Origin: Alentia gelatinosa
Lineage: Eukaryota; Annelida; Polychaeta; Phyllodocida; Polynoidae
Length of the DNA: 64,000 nucleotides
Direction of reading: 5' to 3'
NCBI GenBank assembly: GCA_950022655.1
Contig: OX465589.1
Span: forward strand, 32,279,970 to 32,343,969
Shown: positions 38,156 through 50,529 of the stretch, piece after piece
Position numbering within the stretch: the stretch's first letter is position 1
Layout of the letters: each line of letters opens with the position of its first letter
Program-made: the position numbers and the translations under genes
The notes under the pieces: generated by a model
The model's input: only the letters and a program-made list of their open reading frames with translations
Told to the model about the DNA's origin: nothing
Database searches by the model: none

Positions 38156-39914
38156 AGGCCTACTTAATTGGTCGCTAGTTTATGCAGCGACCTTGATATT
38201 GACTGCACTTGTTACTGATAGATTGGCCATCAACCCCTGTCTGTGCTGAGCTCCTCACTTTCAGTCGGATAGATTGACGTGCCGTACCGTACGCAGAATT
38301 TAACTCACTGTCACCCAAATTATCATAGCCCAAGACATCTAAGGATGATACGTACCAAATGCGGATATTCACTTCCAGTTAGAATTCAGCCATGAGACTT
38401 TAACACCAGTTAGGGACACATATAACCTACGATCACCTAAAATATGAAGAAAATCGGCCAATTAGATCTAACGATATTCGTGTTTGAATCTGGTTGTATC
38501 AAATGCTGCTCTGGTGGCCAGTGTAGGCCTACTTAATTGGTCGCTAGTTTATGCAGCGACCTTGATATTGACTGCACTTGTTACTGATAGATTGGCCATC
38601 AATCCCTGTCTGTGCTGAGCTCCTCACTCTCAGTCGGATAGATTGACGTGCCGTACCGTACGCAGAATTTAACTGACTGTCGTCCAAATTATCATAGCCC
38701 AAGACATCTGAGGATGATGCGTACCAAATGCGGAAATTCACTTCCCGTTGGAATATGGCCATGAAACTTTAACACCAGTTAGGGACACATATAACCTACG
38801 ATCACCTAAAATATGAAGAAATTCGGCCGCTTGGATCTAACGACATTCACGTTTGAATATGGTTGTATCAAATGCTGCTCTGGTGGCCAGTGTACTGACG
38901 CTGGGTGACTATGATAAGAACTAACGTTTTAATTGACAGGTCCTGCCACCTGGTGTATTATGTGAAACCAGGTTCCTCACTACATTCATAACGCCCTTAA
39001 CATGCCCTCTTCCTGTCAGACTCAGTGGTCTAGAGGTAGTGTCAGCAAGGGAAACCTATGTTTGAGAGTTCAATCCCCTTCCATGCAGAGCGGGTTTTTT
39101 TTCAAGAGTCATGGGTGAGACAGTTAGGCTGGGTGAGACAGACTCAGGCAGAGTGAGACAGACTCAGGCAGGGTGAGACAGACTCGGGAAGGGTGAGTTG
39201 AGACAGACTCAGGCAGGGTGAGACAGACTCTGGCAGGATGATGAGAGACAGACTCAGGCAGGGTATAAAAGACACGGGCAGGGCGAGATAGGCTTGGGCA
39301 GGGTGATGAGAAACAGACTTGGACAATGTGAGACAGACATGGGCAGGATAATGTGAGACAAACTGGGGCAGGGTGAGACAGAGTCAGGCAGGGTGAGACA
39401 GACTCAGGAAGGGTGAGGTGAGACAGAGTCAGGCAGGGTGAGACAGACTTGGGCAGGGTGATGAGAGACAGACTCAGGCAGGGTATGACAGACTTGGGTA
39501 GAGCGACATAGACTTGAGCAGAGTGATGAGAGACAGACTGGGGCAGGGTGAGACAGACTCACACAGGATGAGACAGACTCAGACAGGGTGAGACAGACTC
39601 GGGCAGGGTTAGGTAATACAGACTCAGGCAGGGTGAAACAGACTCGGTCAGGGTGAAGGGAGACAGACAGAGGGAGGGTATAACAGACATGGGCAGTTTC
39701 AGGTTAGACAGACTAGGGTAGGTCGAGACAGACTGGGGCAGGGTAAGTTGAGACAGACTGGGACAGGGTGAGAAAGACATGGGCAGGATAATGAGAGACA
39801 GACTGGGGCAGGGTTAGACAGAGTCAGGCAGGGTGAGACAGACTCGGGAAGGGTGAGACAATCTCGGGCAGGGTGATGAGAGACAGACTCAGGGAGGGTA
39901 TGACAGACTCGAAC
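38156..39914 (+). repeat. Unit 22 (1,759 bp)
   Basis: Monomer A 38156-38524 has CTTTCAG and GTCACCC. Monomer B 38525-38893 is A-type. The tRNA-like segment 39015-39090 has CCTATGTTTGAG. The minisatellite 39112-39914 ends CTCGAACAGG. Counterpart of unit 6. Confidence 0.95.
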
Positions 39915-41736
39915 AGGCCTACTTAATTGGTCGCTAGTTTATGCAGCGACTTTGATATTGACTGCACTTGTTACTGATAGATTGGCCATCAACCCCTGTC
40001 TGTGCTGAGCTCCTCACTTTCAGTCGGATAGATTGACGTGCCGTACCGTACGCAGAATTTAACTCACTGTCACCCAAATTATCATAGCCCAAGACATCTA
40101 AGGATGATACGTACCAAATGCGGATATTCACTTCCAGTTAGAATTCAGCCATGAGACTTTAACACCAGTTAGGGACACATATAACCTACGATCACCTAAA
40201 ATATGAAGAAAATCGGCCAATTAGATCTAACGATATTCGTGTTTGAATCTGGTTGTATCAAATGCTGCTCTGGTGGCCAGTGTAGGCCTACTTAATTGGT
40301 CGCTAGTTTATGCAGCGACCTTGATATTGACTGCACTTGTTACTGATAGATTGGCCATCAATCCCTGTCTGTGCTGAGCTCCTCACTCTCAGTCGGATAG
40401 ATTGACGTGCCGTACCGTACGCAGAATTTAACTGACTGTCGTCCAAATTATCATAGCCCAAGACATCTGAGGATGATGCGTACCAAATGCGGAAATTCAC
40501 TTCCCGTTGGAATATGGCCATGAAACTTTAACACCAGTTAGGGACACATATAACCTACGATCACCTAAAATATGAAGAAATTCGGCCGCTTGGATCTAAC
40601 GACATTCACGTTTGAATATGGTTGTATCAAATGCTGCTCTGGTGGCCAGTGTACTGACGCTGGGTGACTATGATAAGAACTAACGTTTTAATTGACAGGT
40701 CCTGCCACCTGGTGTATTATGTGAAACCAGGTTCCTCACTACATTCATAACGCCCTTAACATGCCCTCTTCCTGTCAGACTCAGTGGTCTAGAGGTAGTG
40801 TCAGCAAGGGAAACCTATGGTTGAGAGTTCAATCCCCTTCCATGCAGAGCGGGTTTTTTTTCAAGAGTCATGGGTGAGACAGTTAGGCTGGGTGAGACAG
40901 ACTCAGGCAGAGTGAGACAGACTCAGGCAGGGTGAGACAGACTCGGGAAGGGTGAGTTGAGACAGACTCAGGCAGGGTGAGACAGACTCTGGCAGGATGA
41001 TGAGAGACAGACTCAGGCAGGGTATAAAAGACACGGGCAGGGCGAGATAGGCTTGGGCAGGGTGATGAGAAACAGACTTGGACAATGTGAGACAGACATG
41101 GGCAGGATAATGTGAGACAAACTGGGGCAGGGTGAGACAGAGTCAGGCAGGGTGAGACAGACTCAGGAAGGGTGAGGTGAGACAGAGTCAGGCAGGGTGA
41201 GACAGACTTGGGCAGGGTGATGAGAGACAGTGGAAGATCTGTCACAACCGACAGAACTGGTCGTAATAAACAAAAAAAAAAAAAAAAAGACAGACTCAGG
41301 CAGGGTATGACAGACTTGGGTAGAGCGACATAGACTTGAGCAGAGTGATGAGAGACAGACTGGGGCAGGGTGAGACAGACTCACACAGGATGAGACAGAC
41401 TCAGACAGGGTGAGACAGACTCGGGCAGGGTTAGGTAATACAGACTCAGGCAGGGTGAAACAGACTCGGTGAGGGTGAAGGGAGACAGACAGGGGGAGGG
41501 TATAACAGACATGGGCAGTTTCAGGTTAGACAGACTAGGGTAGGTCGAGACAGACTGGGGCAGGGTAAGTTGAGACAGACTGGGACAGGGTGAGAAAGAC
41601 ATGGGCAGGATAATGAGAGACAGACTGGGGCAGGGTTAGACAGAGTCAGGCAGGGTGAGACAGACTCGGGAAGGGTGAGACAATCTCGGGCAGGGTGATG
41701 AGAGACAGACTCAGGGAGGGTATGACAGACTCGGGC
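39915..41736 (+). repeat. Unit 23 (1,822 bp, carries retroposed insertion)
   Basis: Monomer A 39915-40283 has GCGACTTTGAT. Monomer B 40284-40652 is A-type but has CCCGTTGG where unit 7 has CCCATTGG. tRNA-like segment 40774-40849. The minisatellite 40871-41736 is interrupted by the 63-bp insertion at 41231-41293. Counterpart of unit 7. Confidence 0.95.
41231..41293 (+). mobile_element. 63-bp retroposed insertion with poly(A) tail
   Basis: Relative to the other units, 63 bp interrupt the minisatellite of unit 23. The insert starts TGGAAGATCTG, contains AATAAA at 41265-41270 and ends in 17 A (41272-41288). A 6-bp target duplication, AGACAG, stands at 41225-41230 and 41288-41293, with its first A shared with the tail. 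TCTGTC (41238-41243) and GACAGA (41250-41255) can pair as a hairpin. Poly(A) plus a short target duplication is the mark of LINE-mediated retroposition, so this is probably a heavily 5'-truncated LINE or SINE 3' end. The family is not recognised. It is absent from the paired unit 7. Confidence 0.85.
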
Positions 41737-43495
41737 AGGCCTACTTAATTGGTCGCTAGTTTATGCAGCGACCTTGAAATTGACTGCAATTGTTACTGAT
41801 AGATTGGCCATCAACCCCTGTCTGTGCTGAGCTCCTCACTCTCAGTCGGATAGATTGACGTGCCGTACCGTACGCAGAATTTAACTCACTGTCGCCCAAA
41901 TTATCATAGCCCAAGACATCTAAGGATGATACGTACCAAATGCGGATATTCACTTCCAGTTAGAATTCAGCCATGAGACTTTAACACCAGTTAGGGACAC
42001 ATATAACCTACGATCACCTAAAATATGAAGAAAATCGGCCAATTAGATCTAACGATATTCGTGTTTGAATCTGGTTGTAACAAATGCTGCTCTGGTGGCC
42101 AGTGTAGGCCTACTTAATTGGTCGCTAGTTTATGCAGCGACCTTGATATTGACTGCACTTGTTACTGATAGATTGGCCATCAACCCCTGTCTGTGCTGAG
42201 CTCCTCACTCTCAGTCGAATAGATTGATGGGCCTTACCTTACGCAGAATTTAACTGACTGTCGTCCAAATTATCATAGCCCAAGACATCTGAGGATGATG
42301 CGTACCAAATGCGGAAATTCACTTCCCGTTGGAATATGGCCATGAAACTTTAACACCAGTTAGGGACACATATAACCTACGATCACCTAAAATATGAAGA
42401 AAATCGGCCGCTTGGATCTAACGACATTCACGTTTGAATATGGTTGTATCAAATGCTGCTCTGGTGGCCAGTGTACTGACGCTGGGTGACTATGATAAGA
42501 ACTAACGTTTTAATTGACAGGTCCTGCCACCTGGTGTATTATGTGAAACCAGGTTCCTCACTACATTCATAACGCCCTTAACATGCCCTCTTCCTGTCAG
42601 ACTCAGTGGTCTAGAGGTAGTGTCAGCAAGGGAAACCTATGGTTGAGAGTTCAATCCCCTTCCATGCAGAGCGGGTTTTTTTTCAAGAGTCATGGGTGAG
42701 ACAGTTAGGCTGGGTGAGACAGACTCAGGCAGAGTGAGACAGACTCAGGCAGGGTGAGACAGACTCGGGAAGGGTGAGTTGAGACAGACTCAGGCAGGGT
42801 GAGACAGACTCTGGCAGGATGATGAGAGACAGACTCAGGCAGGGTATAAAAGACACGGGCAGGGCGAGATAGGCTTGGGCAGGGTGATGAGAAACAGACT
42901 TGGACAATGTGAGACAGACATGGGCAGGATAATGTGAGACAAACTGGGGCAGGGTGAGACAGAGTCAGGCAGGGTGAGACAGACTCAGGAAGGGTGAGGT
43001 GAGACAGAGTCAGGCAGGGTGAGACAGACTTGGGCAGGGTGATGAGAGACAGACTCAGGCAGGGTATGACAGACTTGGGTAGAGCGACATAGACTTGAGC
43101 AGAGTGATGAGAGACAGACTGGGGCAGGGTGAGACAGACTCACACAGGATGAGACAGACTCAGACAGGGTGAGACAGACTCGGGCAGGGTTAGGTAATAC
43201 AGACTCAGGCAGGGTGAAACAGACTCGGTCAGGGTGAAGGGAGACAGACAGAGGGAGGGTATAACAGACATGGGCAGTTTCAGGTTAGACAGACTAGGGT
43301 AGGTCGAGACAGACTGGGGCAGGGTAAGTTGAGACAGACTGGGACAGGGTGAGAAAGACATGGGCAGGATAATGAGAGACAGACTGGGGCAGGGTTAGAC
43401 AGAGTCAGGCAGGGTGAGACAGACTCGGGAAGGGTGAGACAATCTCGGGCAGGGTGATGAGAGACAGACTCAGGGAGGGTATGACAGACTCGGGC
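41737..43495 (+). repeat. Unit 24 (1,759 bp)
   Basis: Monomer A 41737-42105 has TTGAAATTGACTGCAATTG and TGTAACAAA. Monomer B 42106-42474, tRNA-like segment 42596-42671, minisatellite 42693-43495. Counterpart of unit 8. Confidence 0.95.
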
Positions 43496-45254
43496 AGGCC
43501 TACTTAATTGGTCGCTAGTTTATGCAGCGACCTTGATATTGACTGCACTTGTTACTGATAGATTGGCCATCAACCCCTGTCTGTGCTGAGCTCCTCACTC
43601 TCAGTCGGATAGATTGACGTGCCGTACCGTACGCAGAATTTAACTCACTGTCGCCCAAATTATCATAGCCCAAGACATCTAAGGATGATACGTACCAAAT
43701 GCGGATATTCACTTCCAGTTAGAATTCAGCCATGAGACTTTAACACCAGTTAGGGACACATATAACCTACAATCACCTAAAATATGAAGAAAATCGGCCA
43801 ATTAGATCTAACGATATTCGTGTTTGAATCTGGTTGTAACAAATGCTGCTCTGGTGGCCAGTGTAGGCCTACTTAATTGGTCGCTAGTTTATGCAGCGAC
43901 CTTGATATTGACTGCACTTGTTACTGATAGATTGGCCATCAACCCCTGTCTGTGCTGAGCTCCTCACTCTCAGTCGAATAGATTGATGGGCCTTACCTTA
44001 CGCAGAATTTAACTGACTGTCGTCCAAATTATCATAGCCCAAGACATCTGAGGATGATGCGTACCAAATGCGGAAATTCACTTCCCGTTGGAATATGGCC
44101 ATGAAACTTTAACACCAGTTAGGGACACATATAACCTACGATCACCTAAAATATGAAGAAAATCGGCCGCTTGGATCTAACGACATTCACGTTTGAATAT
44201 GGTTGTATCAAATGCTGCTCTGGTGGCCAGTGTACTGACGCTGGGTGACTATGATAAGAACTAACGTTTTAATTGACAGGTCCTGCCACCTGGTGTATTA
44301 TGTGAAACCAGGTTCCTCACTACATTCATAACGCCCTTAACATGCCCTCTTCCTGTCAGACTCAGTGGTCTAGAGGTAGTGTCAGCAAGGGAAACCTATG
44401 GTTGAGAGTTCAATCCCCTTCCATGCAGAGCGGTTTTTTTTTCAAGAGTCATGGGTGAGACAGTTAGGCTGGGTGAGACAGACTCAGGCAGAGTGAGACA
44501 GACTCAGGCAGGGTGAGACAGACTCGGGAAGGGTGAGTTGAGACAGACTCAGGCAGGGTGAGACAGACTCTGGCAGGATGATGAGAGACAGACTCAGGCA
44601 GGGTATAAAAGACACGGGCAGGGCGAGATAGGCTTGGGCAGGGTGATGAGAAACAGACTTGGACAATGTGAGACAGACATGGGCAGGATAATGTGAGACA
44701 AACTGGGGCAGGGTGAGACAGAGTCAGGCAGGGTGAGACAGACTCAGGAAGGGTGAGGTGAGACAGAGTCAGGCAGGGTGAGACAGACTTGGGCAGGGTG
44801 ATGAGAGACAGACTCAGGCAGGGTATGACAGACTTGGGTAGAGCGACATAGACTTGAGCAGAGTGATGAGAGACAGACTGGGGCAGGGTGAGACAGACTC
44901 ACACAGGATGAGACAGACTCAGACAGGGTGAGACAGACTCGGGCAGGGTTAGGTAATACAGACTCAGGCAGGGTGAAACAGACTCGGTCAGGGTGAAGGG
45001 AGACAGACAGAGGGAGGGTATAACAGACATGGGCAGTTTCAGGTTAGACAGACTAGGGTAGGTCGAGACAGACTGGGGCAGGGTAAGTTGAGACAGACTG
45101 GGACAGGGTGAGAAAGACATGGGCAGGATAATGAGAGACAGACTGGGGCAGGGTTAGACAGAGTCAGGCAGGGTGAGACAGACTCGGGAAGGGTGAGACA
45201 ATCTCGGGCAGGGTGATGAGAGACAGACTCAGGGAGGGTATGACAGACTCGGGC
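43496..45254 (+). repeat. Unit 25 (1,759 bp)
   Basis: Monomer A 43496-43864 has CCTACAATCACC, shared only with unit 36, and TGTAACAAA. Monomer B 43865-44233. tRNA-like segment 44355-44430 with T9. Minisatellite 44452-45254. Counterpart of unit 9, which lacks CCTACAATCACC. Confidence 0.95.
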
Positions 45255-47011
45255 AGGCCTACTTAATTGGTCGCTAGTTTATGCAGCGACCTTGATATTG
45301 ACTGCACTTGTTACTGATAGATTGGCCATCAACCCCTGTCTGTGCTGAGCTCCTCACTTTCAGTCGGATAGATTGACGTGCCGTACCGTACGCAGAATTT
45401 AACTCAGTCGCCCAAATTATCATAGCCCAAGACATCTAAGGATGATACGTACCAAATGCGGATATTCACTTCCAGTTAGAATTCAGCCATGAGACTTTAA
45501 CACCAGTTAGGGACACATATAACCTACGATCACCTAAAATATGAAGAAAATCGGCCAATTAGATCTAACGATATTCGTGTTTGAATCTGGTTGTATCAAA
45601 TGCTGCTCTGGTGGCCAGTGTAGGCCTACTTAATTGGTCGCTAGTTTATGCAGCGACCTTGATATTGACTGCACTTGTTACTGATAGATTGGCCATCAAC
45701 CCCTGTCTGTGCTGAGCTCCTCACTCTCAGTCGGATAGATTGACGTGCCGTACCGTACGCAGAATTTAACTGACTGTCGTCCAAATTATCATAGCCCAAG
45801 ACATCTGAGGATGATGCGTACCAAATGCGGAAATTCACTTCCCGTTGGAATATGGCCATGAAACTTTAACACCAGTTAGGGACACATATAACCTACGATC
45901 ACCTAAAATATGAAGAAATTCGGCCGCTTGGATCTAACGACATTCACGTTTGAATATGGTTGTATCAAATGCTGCTCTGGTGGCCAGTGTACTGACGCTG
46001 GGTGACTATGATAAGAACTAACGTTTTAATTGACAGGTCCTGCCACCTGGTGTATTATGTGAAACCAGGTTCCTCACTACATTCATAACGCCCTTAACAT
46101 GCCCTCTTCCTGTCAGACTCAGTGGTCTAGAGGTAGTGTCAGCAAGGGAAACCTATGGTTGAGAGTTCAATCCCCTTCCATGCAGAGCGGGTTTTTTTTC
46201 AAGAGTCATGGGTGAGACAGTTAGGCTGGGTGAGACAGACTCAGGCAGAGTGAGACAGACTCAGGCAGGGTGAGACAGACTCGGGAAGGGTGAGTTGAGA
46301 CAGACTCAGGCAGGGTGAGACAGACTCTGGCAGGATGATGAGAGACAGACTCAGGCAGGGTATAAAAGACACGGGCAGGGCGAGATAGGCTTGGGCAGGG
46401 TGATGAGAAACAGACTTGGACAATGTGAGACAGACATGGGCAGGATAATGTGAGACAAACTGGGGCAGGGTGAGACAGAGTCAGGCAGGGTGAGACAGAC
46501 TCAGGAAGGGTGAGGTGAGACAGAGTCAGGCAGGGTGAGACAGACTTGGGCAGGGTGATGAGAGACAGACTCAGGCAGGGTATGACAGACTTGGGTAGAG
46601 CGACATAGACTTGAGCAGAGTGATGAGAGACAGACTGGGGCAGGGTGAGACAGACTCACACAGGATGAGACAGACTCAGACAGGGTGAGACAAACTCGGG
46701 CAGGGTTAGGTAATACAGACTCAGGCAGGGTGAAACAGACTCGGTCAGGGTAAAGGGAGACAGACAGAGGGTGGGTATAACAGACATGGGCAGTTTCAGG
46801 TTAGACAGACTAGGGTAGGTCGAGACAGACTGGGGCAGGGTAAGTTGAGACAGACTGGGACAGGGTGAGAAAGACATGGGCAGGATAATGAGAGACAGAC
46901 TGGGGCAGGGTTAGACAGAGTCAGGCAGGGTGAGACAGACTCGGGAAGGGTGAGACAATCTCGGGCAGGGTGATGAGAGACAGACTCAGGGAGGGTATGA
47001 CAGACTCGGGC
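45255..47011 (+). repeat. Unit 26 (1,757 bp)
   Basis: Monomer A 45255-45621 has the CT deletion plus CTTTCAG, which unit 10 lacks. Monomer B 45622-45990 is A-type. tRNA-like segment 46112-46187. The minisatellite 46209-47011 has the unit 10 markers plus a private GGTAAAGGG near 46750. Confidence 0.95.
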
Positions 47012-48770
47012 AGGCCTACTTAATTGGTCGCTAGTTTATGCAGCGACCTTGAAATTGACTGCAATTGTTACTGATAGATTGGCCATCAACCCCTGTCTGT
47101 GCTGAGCTCCTCACTCTCAGTCGGATAGATTGACGTGCCGTACCGTACGCAGAATTTAACTCACTGTCGCCCAAATTATCATAGCCCAAGACATCTAAGG
47201 ATGATACGTACCAAATGCGGAAATTCACTTCCAGTTAGAATTCAGCCATGAGACTTTAACACCAGTTAGGGACACATATAACCTACGATCACCTAAAATA
47301 TGAAGAAAATCGGCCAATTAGATCTAACGATATTCGTGTTTGAATCTGGTTGTAACAAATGCTGCTCTGGTGGCCAGTGTAGGCCTACTTAATTGGTCGC
47401 TAGTTTATGCAGCGACCTTGATATTGACTGCACTTGTTACTGATAGATTGGCCATCAACCCCTGTCTGTGCTGAGCTCCTCACTCTCAGTCGAATAGATT
47501 GATGGGCCTTACCTTACGCAGAATTTAACTGACTGTCGTCCAAATTATCATAGCCCAAGACATCTGAGGATGATGCGTACCAAATGCGGAAATTCACTTC
47601 CCGTTGGAATATGGCCATGAAACTTTAACACCAGTTAGGGACACATATAACCTACGATCACCTAAAATATGAAGAAAATCGGCCGCTTGGATCTAACGAC
47701 ATTCACGTTTGAATATGGTTGTATCAAATGCTGCTCTGGTGGCCAGTGTACTGACGCTGGGTGACTATGATAAGAACTAACGTTTTAATTGACAGGTCCT
47801 GCCACCTGGTGTATTATGTGAAACCAGGTTCCTCACTACATTCATAACGCCCTTAACATGCCCTCTTCCTGTCAGACTCAGTGGTCTAGAGGTAGTGTCA
47901 GCAAGGGAAACCTATGGTTGAGAGTTCAATCCCCTTCCATGCAGAGCGGGTTTTTTTTCAAGAGTCATGGGTGAGACAGTTAGGCTGGGTGAGACAGACT
48001 CAGGCAGAGTGAGACAGACTCAGGCAGGGTGAGACAGACTCGGGAAGGGTGAGTTGAGACAGACTCAGGCAGGGTGAGACAGACTCTGGCAGGATGATGA
48101 GAGACAGACTCAGGCAGGGTATAAAAGACACGGGCAGGGCGAGATAGGCTTGGGCAGGGTGATGAGAAACAGACTTGGACAATGTGAGACAGACATGGGC
48201 AGGATAATGTGAGACAAACTGGGGCAGGGTGAGACAGAGTCAGGCAGGGTGAGACAGACTCAGGAAGGGTGAGGTGAGACAGAGTCAGGCAGGGTGAGAC
48301 AGACTTGGGCAGGGTGATGAGAGACAGACTCAGGCAGGGTATGACAGACTTGGGTAGAGCGACATAGACTTGAGCAGAGTGATGAGAGACAGACTGGGGC
48401 AGGGTGAGACAGACTCACACAGGATGAGACAGACTCAGACAGGGTGAGACAGACTCGGGCAGGGTTAGGTAATACAGACTCAGGCAGGGTGAAACAGACT
48501 CGGTCAGGGTGAAGGGAGACAGACAGAGGGAGGGTATAACAGACATGGGCAGTTTCAGGTTAGACAGACTAGGGTAGGTCGAGACAGACTGGGGCAGGGT
48601 AAGTTGAGACAGACTGGGACAGGGTGAGAAAGACATGGGCAGGATAATGAGAGACAGACTGGGGCAGGGTTAGACAGAGTCAGGCAGGGTGAGACAGACT
48701 CGGGAAGGGTGAGACAATCTCGGGCAGGGTGATGAGAGACAGACTCAGGGAGGGTATGACAGACTCGGGC
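47012..48770 (+). repeat. Unit 27 (1,759 bp)
   Basis: Monomer A 47012-47380 has TTGAAATTGACTGCAATTG, GCGGAAATTC and TGTAACAAA. Monomer B 47381-47749, tRNA-like segment 47871-47946, minisatellite 47968-48770. Counterpart of unit 11. Confidence 0.95.
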
Positions 48771-50529
48771 AGGCCTACTTAATTGGTCGCTAGTTTATGC
48801 AGCGACCTTGATATTGACTGCACTTGTTACTGATAGATTGGCCATCAACCCCTGTCTGTGCTGAGCTCCTCACTCTCAGTCGGATAGATTGACGTGCCGT
48901 ACCGTACGCAGAATTTAACTCACTGTCGCCCAAATTATCATAGCCCAAGACATCTAAGGATGATACATACCAAATGCGGATATTCACTTCCAGTTAGAAT
49001 TCAGCCATGAGACTTTAACACCAGTTAGGGACACATATAACCTACGATCACCTAAAATATGAAGAAAATCGGCCAATTAGATCTAACGATATTCGTGTTT
49101 GAATCTGGTGCTATCAAATGCTGCTCTGGTGGCCAGTGTAGGCCTACTTAATTGGTCGCTAGTTTATGCAGCGACCTTGATATTGACTGCACTTGTTACT
49201 GATAGATTGGCCATCAACCCCTGTCTGTGCTGAGCTCCTCACTCTCAGTCGAATAGATTGATGGGCCTTACCTTACGCAGAATTTAACTGACTGTCGTCC
49301 AAATTATCATAGCCCAAGACATCTGAGGATGATGCGTACCAAATGCGGAAATTCACTTCCCGTTGGAATATGGCCATGAAACTTTAACACCAGTTAGGGA
49401 CACATATAACCTACGATCACCTAAAATATGAAGAAAATCGGCCGCTTGGATCTAACGACATTCACGTTTGAATATGGTTGTATCAAATGCTGCTGTGGTG
49501 GCCAGTGTACTGACGCTGGGTGACTATGATAAGAACTAACGTTTTAATTGACAGGTCCTGCCACCTGGTGTATTATGTGAAACCAGGTTCCTCACTACAT
49601 TCATAACGCCCTTAACATGCCCTCTTCCTGTCAGACTCAGTGGTCTAGAGGCAGTGTCAGCAAGGGAAACCTATGGTTGAGAATTCAATCCCCTTCAATG
49701 CAGAGCGGGTTTTTTTTCAAGAGTCATGGGTGAGACAGTTAGGCTGGGTGAGACAGACTCAGGCAGAGTGAGACAGACTCAGGCAGGGTGAGACAGACTC
49801 GGGAAGGGTGAGTTGAGACAGACTCAGGCAGGGTGAGACAGACTCTGGCAGGATGATGAGAGACAGACTCAGGCAGGGTATAAAAGACACGGGCAGGGCG
49901 AGATAGGCTTGGGCAGGGTGATGAGAAACAGACTTGGACAATGTGAGACAGACATGGGCAGGATAATGTGAGACAAACTGGGGCAGGGTGAGACAGAGTC
50001 AGGCAGGGTGAGACAGACTCAGGAAGGGTGAGGTGAGACAGAGTCAGGCAGGGTGAGACAGACTTGGGCAGGGTGATGAGAGACAGACTCAGGCAGGGTA
50101 TGACAGACTTGGGTAGAGCGACATAGACTTGAGCAGAGTGATGAGAGACAGACTGGGGCAGGGTGAGACAGACTCACACAGGATGAGACAGACTCAGACA
50201 GGGTGAGACAGACTCGGGCAGGGTTAGGTAATACAGACTCAGGCAGGGTGAAACAGACTCGGTCAGGGTGAAGGGAGACAGACAGAGGGAGGGTATAACA
50301 GACATGGGCAGTTTCAGGTTAGACAGACTAGGGTAGGTCGAGACAGACTGGGGCAGGGTAAGTTGAGACAGACTGGGACAGGGTGAGAAAGACATGGGCA
50401 GGATAATGAGAGACAGACTGGGGCAGGGTTAGACAGAGTCAGGCAGGGTGAGACAGACTCGGGAAGGGTGAGACAATCTCGGGCAGGGTGATGAGAGACA
50501 GACTCAGGGAGGGTATGACAGACTCGGGC
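48771..50529 (+). repeat. Unit 28 (1,759 bp)
   Basis: Monomer A 48771-49139 has ATACATACC and CTGGTGCTATC. Monomer B 49140-49508 has CTGCTGTGG. The tRNA-like segment 49630-49705 has GAGGCAG and GAAACCTATGG, as in unit 12 and unlike unit 14. Minisatellite 49727-50529. The next unit switches to unit 15 markers. Confidence 0.95.
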
